A stretch of DNA of 64,000 nt from Mycobacterium sp. URHB0044 (GTDB taxonomy: Bacteria; Actinomycetota; Actinomycetes; Mycobacteriales; Mycobacteriaceae). The DNA lies in assembly GCF_000620625.1 (NCBI RefSeq), contig NZ_JIAW01000014.1:62001-126000 (forward strand). The letters run 5' to 3'. Under the pieces are notes generated by a model that saw only the letters and a list, made by a program, of their open reading frames with translations, was not told the DNA's origin and did not search any database. Below are positions 1-7,005 of this stretch, piece by piece (within the stretch, counting starts at the first letter, position 1; each line of letters begins with the position of its first letter). Both the position numbers and the translations under genes were made by a program.

Positions 1-326
1 GACGGTGGGTGCAGCATCAGCAGGGCCGGTGGCATCCGCTCCGCGAAATAGCCTGGGGGGACGGCAGATTCGCCGACGACGGTGCCCTCGGCGAGGACGA
101 GCCCGACGGTGCCGGGCGCAGGCTCGTCGGGCAGCTCCTCGCGAACGCCGAAAATGGTTGTGGTCGCCAGCAATCCGGGCAGCGACGCCACCCGCACCGC
201 GACCATGAGGAGTTGCGCCCATTCCTTCGTCGAGTCGGGCCAACGACCCGAAACCACGAACCCCTTCAAGGATCCGCCCGCGTGGAAGGGTGCGACTTCG
301 ACGGCTCCGCTGGATCCTGTGTCCAT
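1..326 (-). CDS. Hypothetical protein, 3'-truncated by the window edge
   Basis: An open reading frame of 108 codons starts at ATG 324-326 and runs off the left edge without a stop. The start is set by a good ribosome site (GGAGGCGAG) directly upstream. The visible N-terminal part begins MDTGSSGAVEVAPFHAGGSL and contains a moderately hydrophobic stretch (about residues 35-50) followed by a Glu/Pro-rich loop. I recognise no catalytic motif. By position (next to a SOD locus, same order as M. tuberculosis read backwards) it is probably the Rv3847-type conserved hypothetical; that is synteny inference, not domain evidence. Confidence 0.6.
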   Translation of the reverse strand, partial: MDTGSSGAVEVAPFHAGGSLKGFVVSGRWPDSTKEWAQLLMVAVRVASLPGLLATTTIFGVREELPDEPAPGTVGLVLAEGTVVGESAVPPGYFAERMPPALLMLHPP

Positions 327-339
327 CTCGCCTCCGATC

Positions 340-410
340 GGTGCTAACGCTTGCCTCCGACACGACGGTGGGTCGATCCCGTCAGCATGCGTTAGCTGGT
401 GGTTAGCACG
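340..410. promoter_or_regulatory. Intergenic inverted repeats GTGCTAAC ... GTTAGCAC
   Basis: The 187-bp gap between the first gene and sodX holds GTGCTAAC at 341-348, GCGTTAGC at 389-396 and GTTAGCAC at 402-409. The outer two are exact inverted copies 53 bp apart, and the middle one repeats the core GTTAGC. They lie just upstream of the minus-strand gene starting at 326, where an operator would be expected. The half-site resembles part of the HrcA CIRCE element (TTAGCACTC), but orientation and spacing are wrong for CIRCE, so the regulator is unknown. Confidence 0.35.
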
Positions 411-513
411 CAAGACGACACGAGTGCCAGCGCGAGATTGAAACGCGATTGGAACGCAAAAGGAGCCAAAGCCTTACTCCCTCAGGCCTCCCGAGCGTCC
501 CGAGCACCCGGTG

Positions 514-867
514 TTAATTCCCCGGTCGCTTCGCTCCTGCCCTCCGAACCGTCCACACCACCCGGTACGAACCCGCCGCAGGCACCCACCCGAACTGCCG
601 CGAGTCGACGACTCCCAGTGCGCCCGGATTGTCCGAGCAGGCTTCGAACGTCGCGCTGGAACCGGAACCGCGCACATCGCCGACGCGCTTCACCAGCCAC
701 CGCGTGGGCAACGTCGGGTCGCGGAACACCCGCAACTGCGCACGGCGGACGCGTCCGCCGCGCCACGCGAGGAGCCCGTCGCCGGGGCAAAGCGATGGCC
801 GCATCGAGTCCTCCACGACGGCGAACCGGCGCAGCGGCCAGCGTCGGGAGCGATGGTTATCGTCCAC
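514..867 (-). CDS. sodX: Nickel-type SOD maturation protease (S26 signal-peptidase-like)
   Basis: A small S26-family peptidase, about 117 aa from GTG 865-867 (a TTG at 871-873 is an alternative). The catalytic serine lies in VEDSMRP and the general-base lysine in LVKRVGD, the Ser/Lys dyad of signal peptidases. The C-terminal SDNPGALGVVDSRQFGWVP is the usual S26 closing box. There is no clear membrane anchor, as expected for SodX, which cleaves the N-terminal propeptide of Ni-SOD so that His1 can bind nickel. It is divergent from sodN, whose start is only 23 bp away; this pairing is the main support for the specific function. Assignment is family plus context. Confidence 0.85.
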   Translation of the reverse strand: MDDNHRSRRWPLRRFAVVEDSMRPSLCPGDGLLAWRGGRVRRAQLRVFRDPTLPTRWLVKRVGDVRGSGSSATFEACSDNPGALGVVDSRQFGWVPAAGSYRVVWTVRRAGAKRPGN

Positions 868-890
868 GTCCAAAGGGTAAGTTAGGGCGC
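868..890. promoter_or_regulatory. Overlapping divergent sodN/sodX promoter
   Basis: Only 23 bp separate the two start codons. TAAGTT at 878-883 fits a plus-strand -10 with 7 nt to the sodN ATG, predicting a leaderless mRNA. TAACTT (884-879 on the minus strand) fits a -10 for sodX. The two hexamers share five bases, so both polymerases would compete for the same DNA. This is motif reading only. Confidence 0.45.
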
Positions 891-1313
891 ATGCTGCATC
901 GACTCTTCGCCAACGCAACTCCTGCCCATGCCCACTGCGACCTGTACTGCGGCGTCTACGATCCCGCGCAAGCCAAGATCGAGGCGCTGTCCTGCCTGAA
1001 GACCCTTCAGAAGTACAACGACTCCGACGACGAGCACTTCAAGACCCGCGCCATCCTGATCAAGGAGCAGCGCGCCGAAGAGGTCAAGCATCACCTGATG
1101 GTGCTGTGGGCCGACTTCTTCACCAAGGATCACTTCGAGCAGTTCCCGAACCTGCACCAGCTGTTCTGGGACGGGGTCCACGGCGCGGGTGACGTCAAGA
1201 AGTCGACTGACGTCGCCGTCGCCGAGAAGCTGCTCGCCACCATCGACGAGATCTCCGACATCTTCTGGCAGACCGAGAAGGCCAAGGGCATGGGCGTCTA
1301 CCCACCCGCCTGA
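891..1313 (+). CDS. sodN: Nickel superoxide dismutase precursor
   Basis: 140 aa. It dismutates superoxide using Ni bound at the processed N-terminus. A 14-residue propeptide (MLHRLFANATPAHA) precedes the nickel hook HCDLYCGVYDPAQA; His1, Cys2 and Cys6 of the mature chain are the known nickel ligands and all are present. The fifth hook residue is Tyr, where the textbook Streptomyces hook (HCDLPCGVY) has Pro. The rest is the four-helix body ending WQTEKAKGMGVYPPA. The ATG at 891 is chosen because it gives the canonical propeptide; a longer in-frame reading upstream lacks similarity. Transcription is probably leaderless. The neighbouring divergent sodX supplies the processing protease, and a strong hairpin follows the stop. 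Confidence 0.95.
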   Translation: MLHRLFANATPAHAHCDLYCGVYDPAQAKIEALSCLKTLQKYNDSDDEHFKTRAILIKEQRAEEVKHHLMVLWADFFTKDHFEQFPNLHQLFWDGVHGAGDVKKSTDVAVAEKLLATIDEISDIFWQTEKAKGMGVYPPA

Positions 1314-1321
1314 CAACGACG

Positions 1322-1368
1322 AAACGACGGCCGGCCCCGAGCATCGCTCCGGGCCGGCCGTCTTCGTT
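1322..1368 (+). terminator. Rho-independent terminator of sodN
   Basis: A long GC-rich stem (ACGGCCGGCCC paired with GGGCCGGCCGT), also pairing on the AAACGA/TCGTTT flanks, begins about 8 nt after the sodN stop and ends in TTCGTTT. Confidence 0.8.
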
Positions 1369-1386
1369 TGAGCTACGGGGTCCGTG

Positions 1387-1545
1387 TCAGAACAGCACGA
1401 TCAGCGCGAGCACGCCGAGAAGCAGAAGGGCGATCACGCCGGCACGTACGAAGGCCATCAACTGACCCCGGGTGTAGACGTGGGCTGAGGAATTCCATTC
1501 CGAAGGCGGCAATGCGGAACCTGGACCAAAGGGCTGAGCTGCCAT
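1387..1545 (-). CDS. Small single-pass membrane protein (52 aa)
   Basis: ATG at 1543-1545 is preceded by CAGGAG with good spacing; the frame ends in TGA at 1387-1389. The protein starts MAAQPFGPGSALPP, polar and proline-rich for about 28 residues. It ends in a hydrophobic helix (roughly residues 31-52, AFVRAGVIALLLLGVLALIV), so the topology is a cytoplasmic or exposed N-tail with a C-terminal membrane anchor. No family recognised. It is convergent with sodN across the terminator. The ribosome site and the clean soluble/transmembrane layout support a real gene. Confidence 0.7.
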   Translation of the reverse strand: MAAQPFGPGSALPPSEWNSSAHVYTRGQLMAFVRAGVIALLLLGVLALIVLF

Positions 1546-2022
1546 CACGAACTCCTGACCTGCACGATCAACGTTGTCCCCCAGTGAGATCTGTCACAAC
1601 GATGGGCTGTGACGCCGATCATAGCCCTTGTGTAGCCGTCGCAAAAATCGGGCCGCACACCCTGAAACTCGGAGGTTTGCCGGTGTGGGAACGCGGGTAT
1701 AGAAGCGTCACCTCGCCGAGCGGACGCGCGGCGCAGAAGGCTGTTGGCAGGATTGGTTAGGACGCCAATCCTCTTCGCTCATGTCCTCTGTGCCTGTTGA
1801 TCGATGCTGTGAAATCCCCAGGTTTATCCCCAGTCAATTTCAGCTGACCCACAGACGGCGCGGTTCAGAGCCCATATCGCCCGTTGGCAGCCTGTGGATG
1901 AACCTGTGGAAACTGTGGATAGCCGCCGGATTGCTGCGATGACTCGAGAGCGTCGCCGCGACGAGCGTGCCAGCATGGTGGCATGGACCTGGTGAAGGGA
2001 TCGTGCGTGAAGGGATCTTGCG
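1546..2022. other. 477-bp intergenic region with DnaA-box-like cluster
   Basis: No convincing coding frame lies here; apparent frames on both strands lack ribosome sites and recognisable products. The right part holds sequences close to the DnaA box TTATCCACA: TTATCCCCA at 1824-1832 (plus) and, on the minus strand, TCATCCACA (1893-1901), GTTTCCACA (1905-1913) and CTATCCACA (1914-1922). The last three are in tandem in one orientation within 30 bp. TATAGA at about 1699-1704 is a possible -10 with no nearby gene. No dnaA or dnaN is present, so this is not the usual oriC. Confidence 0.5.
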
Positions 2023-2364
2023 TTGTCTGATGTCGAGGTTGGTCAAGCCGAGGTCGCCGACCTGCCCGTCGCGTTCGACGAGTCCGCGGTACTGCTGGAC
2101 GTCCGGGAGGACGACGAGTGGCAGCGTGGACACGCGGCAGGCGCCAGGCACATCCCGATGGGTGACGTTCCCGCCCGCATCGGTGAGATCGACGCCGACG
2201 CAACGCTGTACGTGATGTGCCACGCCGGGGGACGATCGATGCGCGTCGCGCAGTACCTCGCCCGCAATGGATATCAGCCGATCAACGTCAACGGCGGCAT
2301 GCTCGCGTGGGCCGAAGCCGGGCGTGCCGTCGTCACCGACGACGGCGGCGTGGGCACTGTCTGA
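2023..2364 (+). CDS. Rhodanese-like sulfurtransferase domain protein
   Basis: 113 aa, a single rhodanese domain. LLDVREDDEW and GHAAGARHIP are the typical N-terminal rhodanese signatures. The active loop is CHAGGRS, with the persulfide-bearing cysteine and the six-residue loop of sulfurtransferases (as opposed to Cdc25-type phosphatases). The start is TTG at 2023: a stop lies just upstream in frame, and a GAAGGGA ribosome site is about 9 nt before it. Substrate unknown; likely a cytosolic sulfane-sulfur carrier. The next gene begins 18 bp later but has its own predicted promoter. Confidence 0.85.
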   Translation: MSDVEVGQAEVADLPVAFDESAVLLDVREDDEWQRGHAAGARHIPMGDVPARIGEIDADATLYVMCHAGGRSMRVAQYLARNGYQPINVNGGMLAWAEAGRAVVTDDGGVGTV

Positions 2365-2382
2365 GGGCCGTAGGCTGGTCGC

Positions 2383-3435
2383 GTGATTCAGGTCTGTTCG
2401 CGGTGCGGGACGCGGTGGAACGTCCGCGACCGTCGGCGGGACTGGTGTCCCCGGTGCCAAGGCACGCTGCTCGCGCCGACGGCGGACGCGCCTGAGCAGG
2501 CCTGGGCTGCCCGGCCCACGGCGTCGGCGCTGAGGTCGGGCCAACGCACCCCGCCGCGGCTGCCACAGGGCTACCGGTGGATCGCCGTGCGGCCGGGTGC
2601 CGCGCCGCCACCGCGTCGGCCTCGCCGTCCACTAGGGCCCACACCGCGCTATTCGGTGATCCCCCGCTGGGGTCTGACGGATCACTTCGACGGCGGATAC
2701 GAGGCAGGTGGTCCGCAGGCCGAGACGCGCTCCGGCCCGTCGGCCGCAATGGTTCGCGGCACCCTGTTGACCACCGCGGTGCTGCTGGGTGCGGCCGCGG
2801 TGCTGCACATCGTTCGATACGCACTGCTGCTCATCAACCGCACGACGTTGTTGAACCCGTGGGTCGCCGGCGTGGCAACGTGGCTTGGCGTCGCGGCCAG
2901 CGTGCTGGCGTTGTTTGCGGTGATCGCCAGCGTCGTGGTTCTGATGAACTGGCTGATCGCCCGGCGTGGCCGAGCGTTCGCGCAACGCGACATGCCGGAC
3001 CCGCGCCCGGCATGGGAGATTCGCGTCGGGTGTCTGGTGCCGGTGGTCAACCTGTTCTGGGCGCCGGTCTACCTCATCGAGTTGGCTGACGCCGAGGGGC
3101 GCCTCGAGCGGCTGCGCCCCACCATCGTCACCTGGTGGTGCGTCTGGATCATCAGCACGCTGCTGTCGGTCTTCTCGATCGCGACCAGCTTCACCAGCGA
3201 CCCCCAGGGCATCGCCGACAACACCGTGACCACCATCGTGGCCTACCTGGGCGCCCTGGCGGCGCTCCTGCTCGTCCAGCGGGTGCTGGTGGGCTTCGAG
3301 AGCAGGCCGGTCGACCGGCCGGTGAAGCGCTGGGTGATGGTCGCGGACAAGACGTCGGTCCGAGACGAACCTGCCACTGGAGACGGCGAAGCTCCGGGCG
3401 CGGTTGAAGCCAAGCAGCGGGAACCGGCAGCATAA
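2383..3435 (+). CDS. DUF4328-type membrane protein with N-terminal zinc ribbon
   Basis: 350 aa from GTG 2383. The N-terminus has two knuckles, CSRCG (residues 5-9) and CPRC (22-25), forming a likely zinc ribbon. A Pro/Arg-rich linker follows, then about six hydrophobic segments between residues 125 and 310. The C-terminal membrane part with WEIRVGCLVPVVNLFWAP is typical of the DUF4328 family. Function unknown. TAGGCT at 2371-2376 lies 6 nt before the GTG, suggesting leaderless transcription. Its place directly before glpQ1 matches Rv3843c in M. tuberculosis (synteny inference). Confidence 0.8.
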   Translation: MIQVCSRCGTRWNVRDRRRDWCPRCQGTLLAPTADAPEQAWAARPTASALRSGQRTPPRLPQGYRWIAVRPGAAPPPRRPRRPLGPTPRYSVIPRWGLTDHFDGGYEAGGPQAETRSGPSAAMVRGTLLTTAVLLGAAAVLHIVRYALLLINRTTLLNPWVAGVATWLGVAASVLALFAVIASVVVLMNWLIARRGRAFAQRDMPDPRPAWEIRVGCLVPVVNLFWAPVYLIELADAEGRLERLRPTIVTWWCVWIISTLLSVFSIATSFTSDPQGIADNTVTTIVAYLGALAALLLVQRVLVGFESRPVDRPVKRWVMVADKTSVRDEPATGDGEAPGAVEAKQREPAA

Positions 3436-3439
3436 CCTC

Positions 3440-4276
3440 ATGAACTCGGGCGACGGCGCGCTCGGCGGCCACCCCTTCGTGGTCGCGCATCGCGGAGCGT
3501 CGGCCGACCGGCCGGAGCACACCGTCGCCGCCTATGAGCTCGCCCTACGGGAAGGCGCGGACGCCGTCGAGTGCGACGTCCGACTGACCCGCGACGGCCA
3601 CCTGGTGTGCGTCCACGACCGCAAGGTGGACCGCACGTCGAACGGCGTCGGACTGGTCAGCGAGATGACCCTGGCGCAGTTGCGCGAGCTGGATTACGGT
3701 GCGTGGCATGCCAGTTGGCGAGCGGACGGCAGTCAGGGCGACACCGGCCTGCTGACGTTGGATCGGCTCATCGCCCTGGTGCTGGACTGGAACCGGCCGG
3801 TGAAGCTCTTCATCGAGACCAAGCACCCGGTGCGCTACGGCGCACTGGTGGAGAGCAAGGTGCTGGCCCTATTGCACCGATACGGCATCGCCGCGCCGGC
3901 GTCGGCGGACCTGTCCCGCGCGGTGGTGATGTCGTTCTCCGCGGCGGCGGTGTGGCGCATCCGTCGGGCGGCGCCGATGCTGCCGACGGTCCTGCTCGGG
4001 GAGACCTCGCGCTATCTCGGTGGCAGTGCGGCCACCACGGTCGGCGCCACGGCGGTGGGACCGTCGATCGCGACGCTGCGCGAGCACCCCGAGCTCGTCG
4101 ACCGGGCAGCCGCCCATGGCCGCGCGCTGTACTGCTGGACCGTCGACCACTACGAGGACGTGCAGTACTGCCGTGACGTGGGCGTCGCGTGGGTCGCCAC
4201 CAACCACCCCGGTCGGACCAAGGGCTGGCTGCAGAACGGGCTCACCGGCGCCGGGCGCGACCAACCGGACGGCTAG
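3440..4276 (+). CDS. glpQ1: Glycerophosphodiester phosphodiesterase
   Basis: 278 aa from ATG 3440. A GDPD TIM barrel that hydrolyses glycerophosphodiesters to glycerol-3-phosphate and an alcohol. The catalytic/metal motifs are present: AHRGAS (His17, Arg18), Glu26, the pair Glu44/Asp46 in ECDV and His59 in VCVHD. The substrate-side IETKHP and the late VDHYEDVQY strand also fit the family. No signal peptide is seen, so it is cytosolic. It follows the DUF4328 gene by 4 bp and is likely cotranscribed. Its stop overlaps the bfrB stop by 4 nt in a convergent arrangement. Ortholog of the Rv3842c position. Confidence 0.92.
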   Translation: MNSGDGALGGHPFVVAHRGASADRPEHTVAAYELALREGADAVECDVRLTRDGHLVCVHDRKVDRTSNGVGLVSEMTLAQLRELDYGAWHASWRADGSQGDTGLLTLDRLIALVLDWNRPVKLFIETKHPVRYGALVESKVLALLHRYGIAAPASADLSRAVVMSFSAAAVWRIRRAAPMLPTVLLGETSRYLGGSAATTVGATAVGPSIATLREHPELVDRAAAHGRALYCWTVDHYEDVQYCRDVGVAWVATNHPGRTKGWLQNGLTGAGRDQPDG

Positions 4277-4818
4277 ACGGCACCGCCCGCTGCCTTGGGC
4301 GCCACGGGATCGGCCGTTCCCGTCGCGACTTCACGCGCCACGAAGTCCTCGAGGTGGAACAGGTCCGCCCCGGCGCGTTCGCTCACCCGCACCAGCGTGG
4401 TGATCAGCGCGACCTCTTCGACCTGCTCCTTGAGGAACCACTGCATGAACTGCTCGCCGAGGTAGTCGCCCTCGTCGCGGGCGACCGCGGCGAGCCGGGT
4501 GATCTGTTCGGTGACGGCGCGTTCCTGCTCGAGCGCCAGACGCAGTGCATCCGTCGGCGAAGCGAACGCGTTGCGCACCGGATCGGTGCCCGGGATCTCC
4601 ACCTCGACGTCGCGATCGATCAGATACTGCACGAGCATCATGGCGTGGTTGCGCTCCTCGAGGGCCTGCGCATAGAAGTGCTTGGCCAGCTGCGGCAAGT
4701 CGTCGGCGTCGAAGTGAGCGGCTATCGCGACGTATTGCTGTGAAGCGGTGAACTCGGTGCGGATCTGCTCCTGCAGCAAATGGTGAAATTTGGTGTCGGC
4801 CGTCGTCGCGTCAGTCAT
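4273..4818 (-). CDS. bfrB: Ferritin (iron storage)
   Basis: 181 aa. A non-haem ferritin that oxidises and stores iron in a 24-mer shell. The ferroxidase residues are visible: Glu22 in RTEFTASQQY, Glu55 and His58 in LEERNH, Glu100 in LEQERAV, and the EQVEE segment near residue 131. A C-terminal tail beyond the four-helix body (about residues 165-181) is typical of mycobacterial BfrB. Two IdeR-type sites lie 54-129 bp upstream of the start; in M. tuberculosis IdeR activates bfrB under high iron from such upstream boxes, so the same is inferred here. Confidence 0.95.
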   Translation of the reverse strand: MTDATTADTKFHHLLQEQIRTEFTASQQYVAIAAHFDADDLPQLAKHFYAQALEERNHAMMLVQYLIDRDVEVEIPGTDPVRNAFASPTDALRLALEQERAVTEQITRLAAVARDEGDYLGEQFMQWFLKEQVEEVALITTLVRVSERAGADLFHLEDFVAREVATGTADPVAPKAAGGAV

Positions 4819-4871
4819 GGCACGAACGATAGTGCAGGTCAGAGGACACTGTCATCAAAGGTATGCCTTAT

Positions 4872-4947
4872 TCAGGCAAGGTTGACCTTAGTGCTAGGAC
4901 ACTCGCTACCGGCCGTCGCCAGAGTTTGCTAGGCAAGCCTTGCCTAG
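4872..4947. promoter_or_regulatory. Two IdeR (iron regulator) boxes upstream of bfrB
   Basis: CTAGGCAAGCCTTGCCTAG (4929-4947) is a perfect palindrome matching the IdeR consensus TTAGGTTAGSCTAACCTAA at most positions. TCAGGCAAGGTTGACCTTA (4872-4890) is a weaker second copy. The perfect box overlaps the stop codon of the LCP gene (4944-4946). Position well upstream of the bfrB start fits activation rather than repression. Confidence 0.75.
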
Positions 4948-6188
4948 CGTTGACCGGCCTCGAGCACGTCGGGCGGGACGGCTTCATCCGATGCCAGCGC
5001 GGTGAACAACCGGCTCGCGGCGTCGCCGTCCCACACCACCACCGCGCCCGCGTCGCTCCCGGTGAACTCGCCGATCGGCACAGTGGTGGTCGTGACGGTG
5101 CCGTGCAGCGACCACGCCAGCCGGACCAGATCCCAGATGTGCGCCCCGTCGTCGACCGTCACGGAGCCCGACGCGGCGTGGGCCATCGGATACCAGCGCA
5201 ACGGGTTCGCCAACACCAGCGGGCTGGCGGCGCGGTGCATCAACGCCGACATGAACTGACGCTGGTTGACCATCCGGTCGAGATCGGCCCGCGGCGTGGC
5301 CCTGGTGCGGACGTAGCCCAGCGCCGTTCGGCCGTCGAATTCCTGGCAGCCCGCGGGCAGGTCGATGCCGGCGAGTGGGTCGTTGATGGGCTCCGGCGGG
5401 CACATCGTGACGCCGCCGACCGCGTCGACCATCTGGGCGAAGCCGTCGAACCCGATCTCGGCGTAGTGGTCCAGGCGCAGACCCGTCGCCTGCTCGACCG
5501 TCTGCGCCAGGAGCGCGGCGCCCCCGATGGTGAACGCGGCGTTGATCTTGTCCTCGCCGTGGCCGGGGATGTCGACGTAGGAGTCGCGCGGGATCGACAC
5601 CATCGTGGTCTCCGTCGCCGATCCCAAGCGCGGCACGTGGACCACCAGGATGGTGTCGGTGCGGCCGTCGCCGATGTCGCCGCCGGTGGCCAGTTCGGCC
5701 TGTTGCTCCGGGCTGAGGCCCTGCCTGCTGTCCGAACCGACGAGCAGCCACGTCGTGCCCCGGCCCGCGCTGGGCCGCTCGGCATAGTCGGGCAGCGCGG
5801 CGATGCGGCGCAGATTTCCGTCGAGCCAGAATCCGGTGCCCACCACCGCGACGACGGCGACGAGGAGCACGGTCATGGGGTAGACGACGAGGATCCGTCC
5901 CCAGCGTCGCTTCCGGCGCGGCTTGCGCGCGGCCGGTGGTGGCGGCGGTGGTGCCGGGCGGGGCGGCGGCCGGTGCGGGGGCGGCGGGGGAGGAGGCCGT
6001 CGGTTGGCAGGAGGAGGCGGCCGTCGGATCGGTGGGGGCGGTGGCGGCGCTGGCGTCCGTGGTGGCGGCATCCGTGGTGGTGGTGGCGGCTGCTGATGCG
6101 GCGGGCGGCGGATCACCTGCGACGGTTCCCGCGGCGGGACCTGCCGCCGCGGGTCCGGCCACGGTCCTGGCGGCCGGTAGTCGTTCAC
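4944..6188 (-). CDS. LytR-CpsA-Psr (LCP) family cell-wall glycopolymer transferase
   Basis: 414 aa from GTG 6186-6188. LCP enzymes move polyprenyl-linked glycopolymers onto peptidoglycan; in mycobacteria Lcp1 ligates arabinogalactan. Layout: a very proline-rich cytoplasmic N-tail (about residues 1-90), a basic patch, one membrane helix (about 97-118), then the extracellular LCP domain. LCP signatures include LLVGSDSRQG, DGRTDTILVVHV, SIPRDSYVDIPG, DKINAAF and YVRTRATPRADLDRMVNQR, with the conserved Arg/Asp residues. It lies 18 bp after the CPBP gene and probably shares the IdeR-controlled promoter further upstream. Rv3840 position. Which polymer it handles is not visible. Confidence 0.9.
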   Translation of the reverse strand: MNDYRPPGPWPDPRRQVPPREPSQVIRRPPHQQPPPPPRMPPPRTPAPPPPPPIRRPPPPANRRPPPPPPPHRPPPRPAPPPPPPAARKPRRKRRWGRILVVYPMTVLLVAVVAVVGTGFWLDGNLRRIAALPDYAERPSAGRGTTWLLVGSDSRQGLSPEQQAELATGGDIGDGRTDTILVVHVPRLGSATETTMVSIPRDSYVDIPGHGEDKINAAFTIGGAALLAQTVEQATGLRLDHYAEIGFDGFAQMVDAVGGVTMCPPEPINDPLAGIDLPAGCQEFDGRTALGYVRTRATPRADLDRMVNQRQFMSALMHRAASPLVLANPLRWYPMAHAASGSVTVDDGAHIWDLVRLAWSLHGTVTTTTVPIGEFTGSDAGAVVVWDGDAASRLFTALASDEAVPPDVLEAGQR

Positions 6189-6206
6189 GCAATGAAATCT
6201 ACGGGC

Positions 6207-6983
6207 TCAGCGCAACCAGCCGAGGTGACCCGCTGCCAGCGCGTAGCCCACGAAGGCCACCGCATCGATGAGGCCGTGCGCGACGACCAGGGGCCACAGT
6301 CGGCCCGTGCGTTGCCACACGTAGCCGAAGACCAGACCCATCGCGATGTTGCCGATGCCCGCGCCGAACCCCTGATACAGGTGGTACAGGCCGCGCAGCA
6401 CGCTCGAGGCCACCAGGACGACGACGGGCGTCATGCCGAGTTGGCGCAGCCGCGTCATGAGGAAGCCGACGACGATGATCTCCTCGGCCCACCCGTTGGC
6501 GAACGCGACCGCGAGCAGTACCGGGATCCGCCACCAGGTGTCGTTGAGTTCGGCGGGTTCGACCGCGACGCCGATGCCGAGCATCCGACCGACCACGTAG
6601 AGGCCGAGCCCGGGCAGGCCGATGATGGCGGCGAGCCCGAGGCCACCGAGCAGGTCGGGCTTGAGCCGAAACCGCCCGAGCCCGATCGTCGCGGGCCCAA
6701 TGCCGCTGCGCCACAACAGGAACAGCCCGAGGCAACCCCACGCCAGCAACTGGAAGACCGATGCCAGGTTGAGGCCGAGGTCGATCAGGTCGATGGGCGA
6801 CCGGCGTGGGTTGAGTGCGACGGTCTGGCCGGACAGGCCGAGGATGACGGCCTCGGTGAGGCGCAGTAGTGCGGTGTAGGCGGAGAGGCCGAACGTGACC
6901 GCGAGGACCACGGCGATCTCGATGCGGATCGCACGTCGCGCTGGGGTGATGAAGTCGTCGGGCGGCGCGGTCACCGCAGCCAC
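6207..6983 (-). CDS. CPBP-family intramembrane metalloprotease
   Basis: 258 aa from GTG 6981-6983, with about seven hydrophobic segments. The three CPBP/CAAX-protease motifs are present: Glu-Glu in GWAEEIIVVGFLMTRL, the His of LRGLYHLYQG and the His/Asp of VVAHGLIDAV. These form the intramembrane metal-binding active site. Bacterial members act in protein maturation, bacteriocin self-protection or signalling; the substrate here is unknown. It is sandwiched between the DUF2470 gene (22 bp upstream) and the LCP gene, so probably part of the same iron-responsive transcript. This gene is extra relative to the compact Rv3839-Rv3840 pair. Confidence 0.85.
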   Translation of the reverse strand: MAAVTAPPDDFITPARRAIRIEIAVVLAVTFGLSAYTALLRLTEAVILGLSGQTVALNPRRSPIDLIDLGLNLASVFQLLAWGCLGLFLLWRSGIGPATIGLGRFRLKPDLLGGLGLAAIIGLPGLGLYVVGRMLGIGVAVEPAELNDTWWRIPVLLAVAFANGWAEEIIVVGFLMTRLRQLGMTPVVVLVASSVLRGLYHLYQGFGAGIGNIAMGLVFGYVWQRTGRLWPLVVAHGLIDAVAFVGYALAAGHLGWLR

Positions 6984-7005
6984 GGTAGTGGGGCGCCGGG
7001 AGGGC

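Noticed and set aside
399..890. N-terminal extension of the sodN frame
   Set aside because: The extension is Arg/Pro-rich, has no similarity and runs opposite sodX; the canonical propeptide starts at ATG 891.
1824..1922. Chromosomal origin (oriC)
   Set aside because: DnaA-box-like sites are present, but dnaA, dnaN, AT-rich unwinding sequence and the usual neighbours are absent; kept only as a box cluster.
1840..2544. Minus-strand frame covering the rhodanese gene and the DnaA-box region
   Set aside because: Opposite a clear rhodanese with its catalytic loop; no family similarity.
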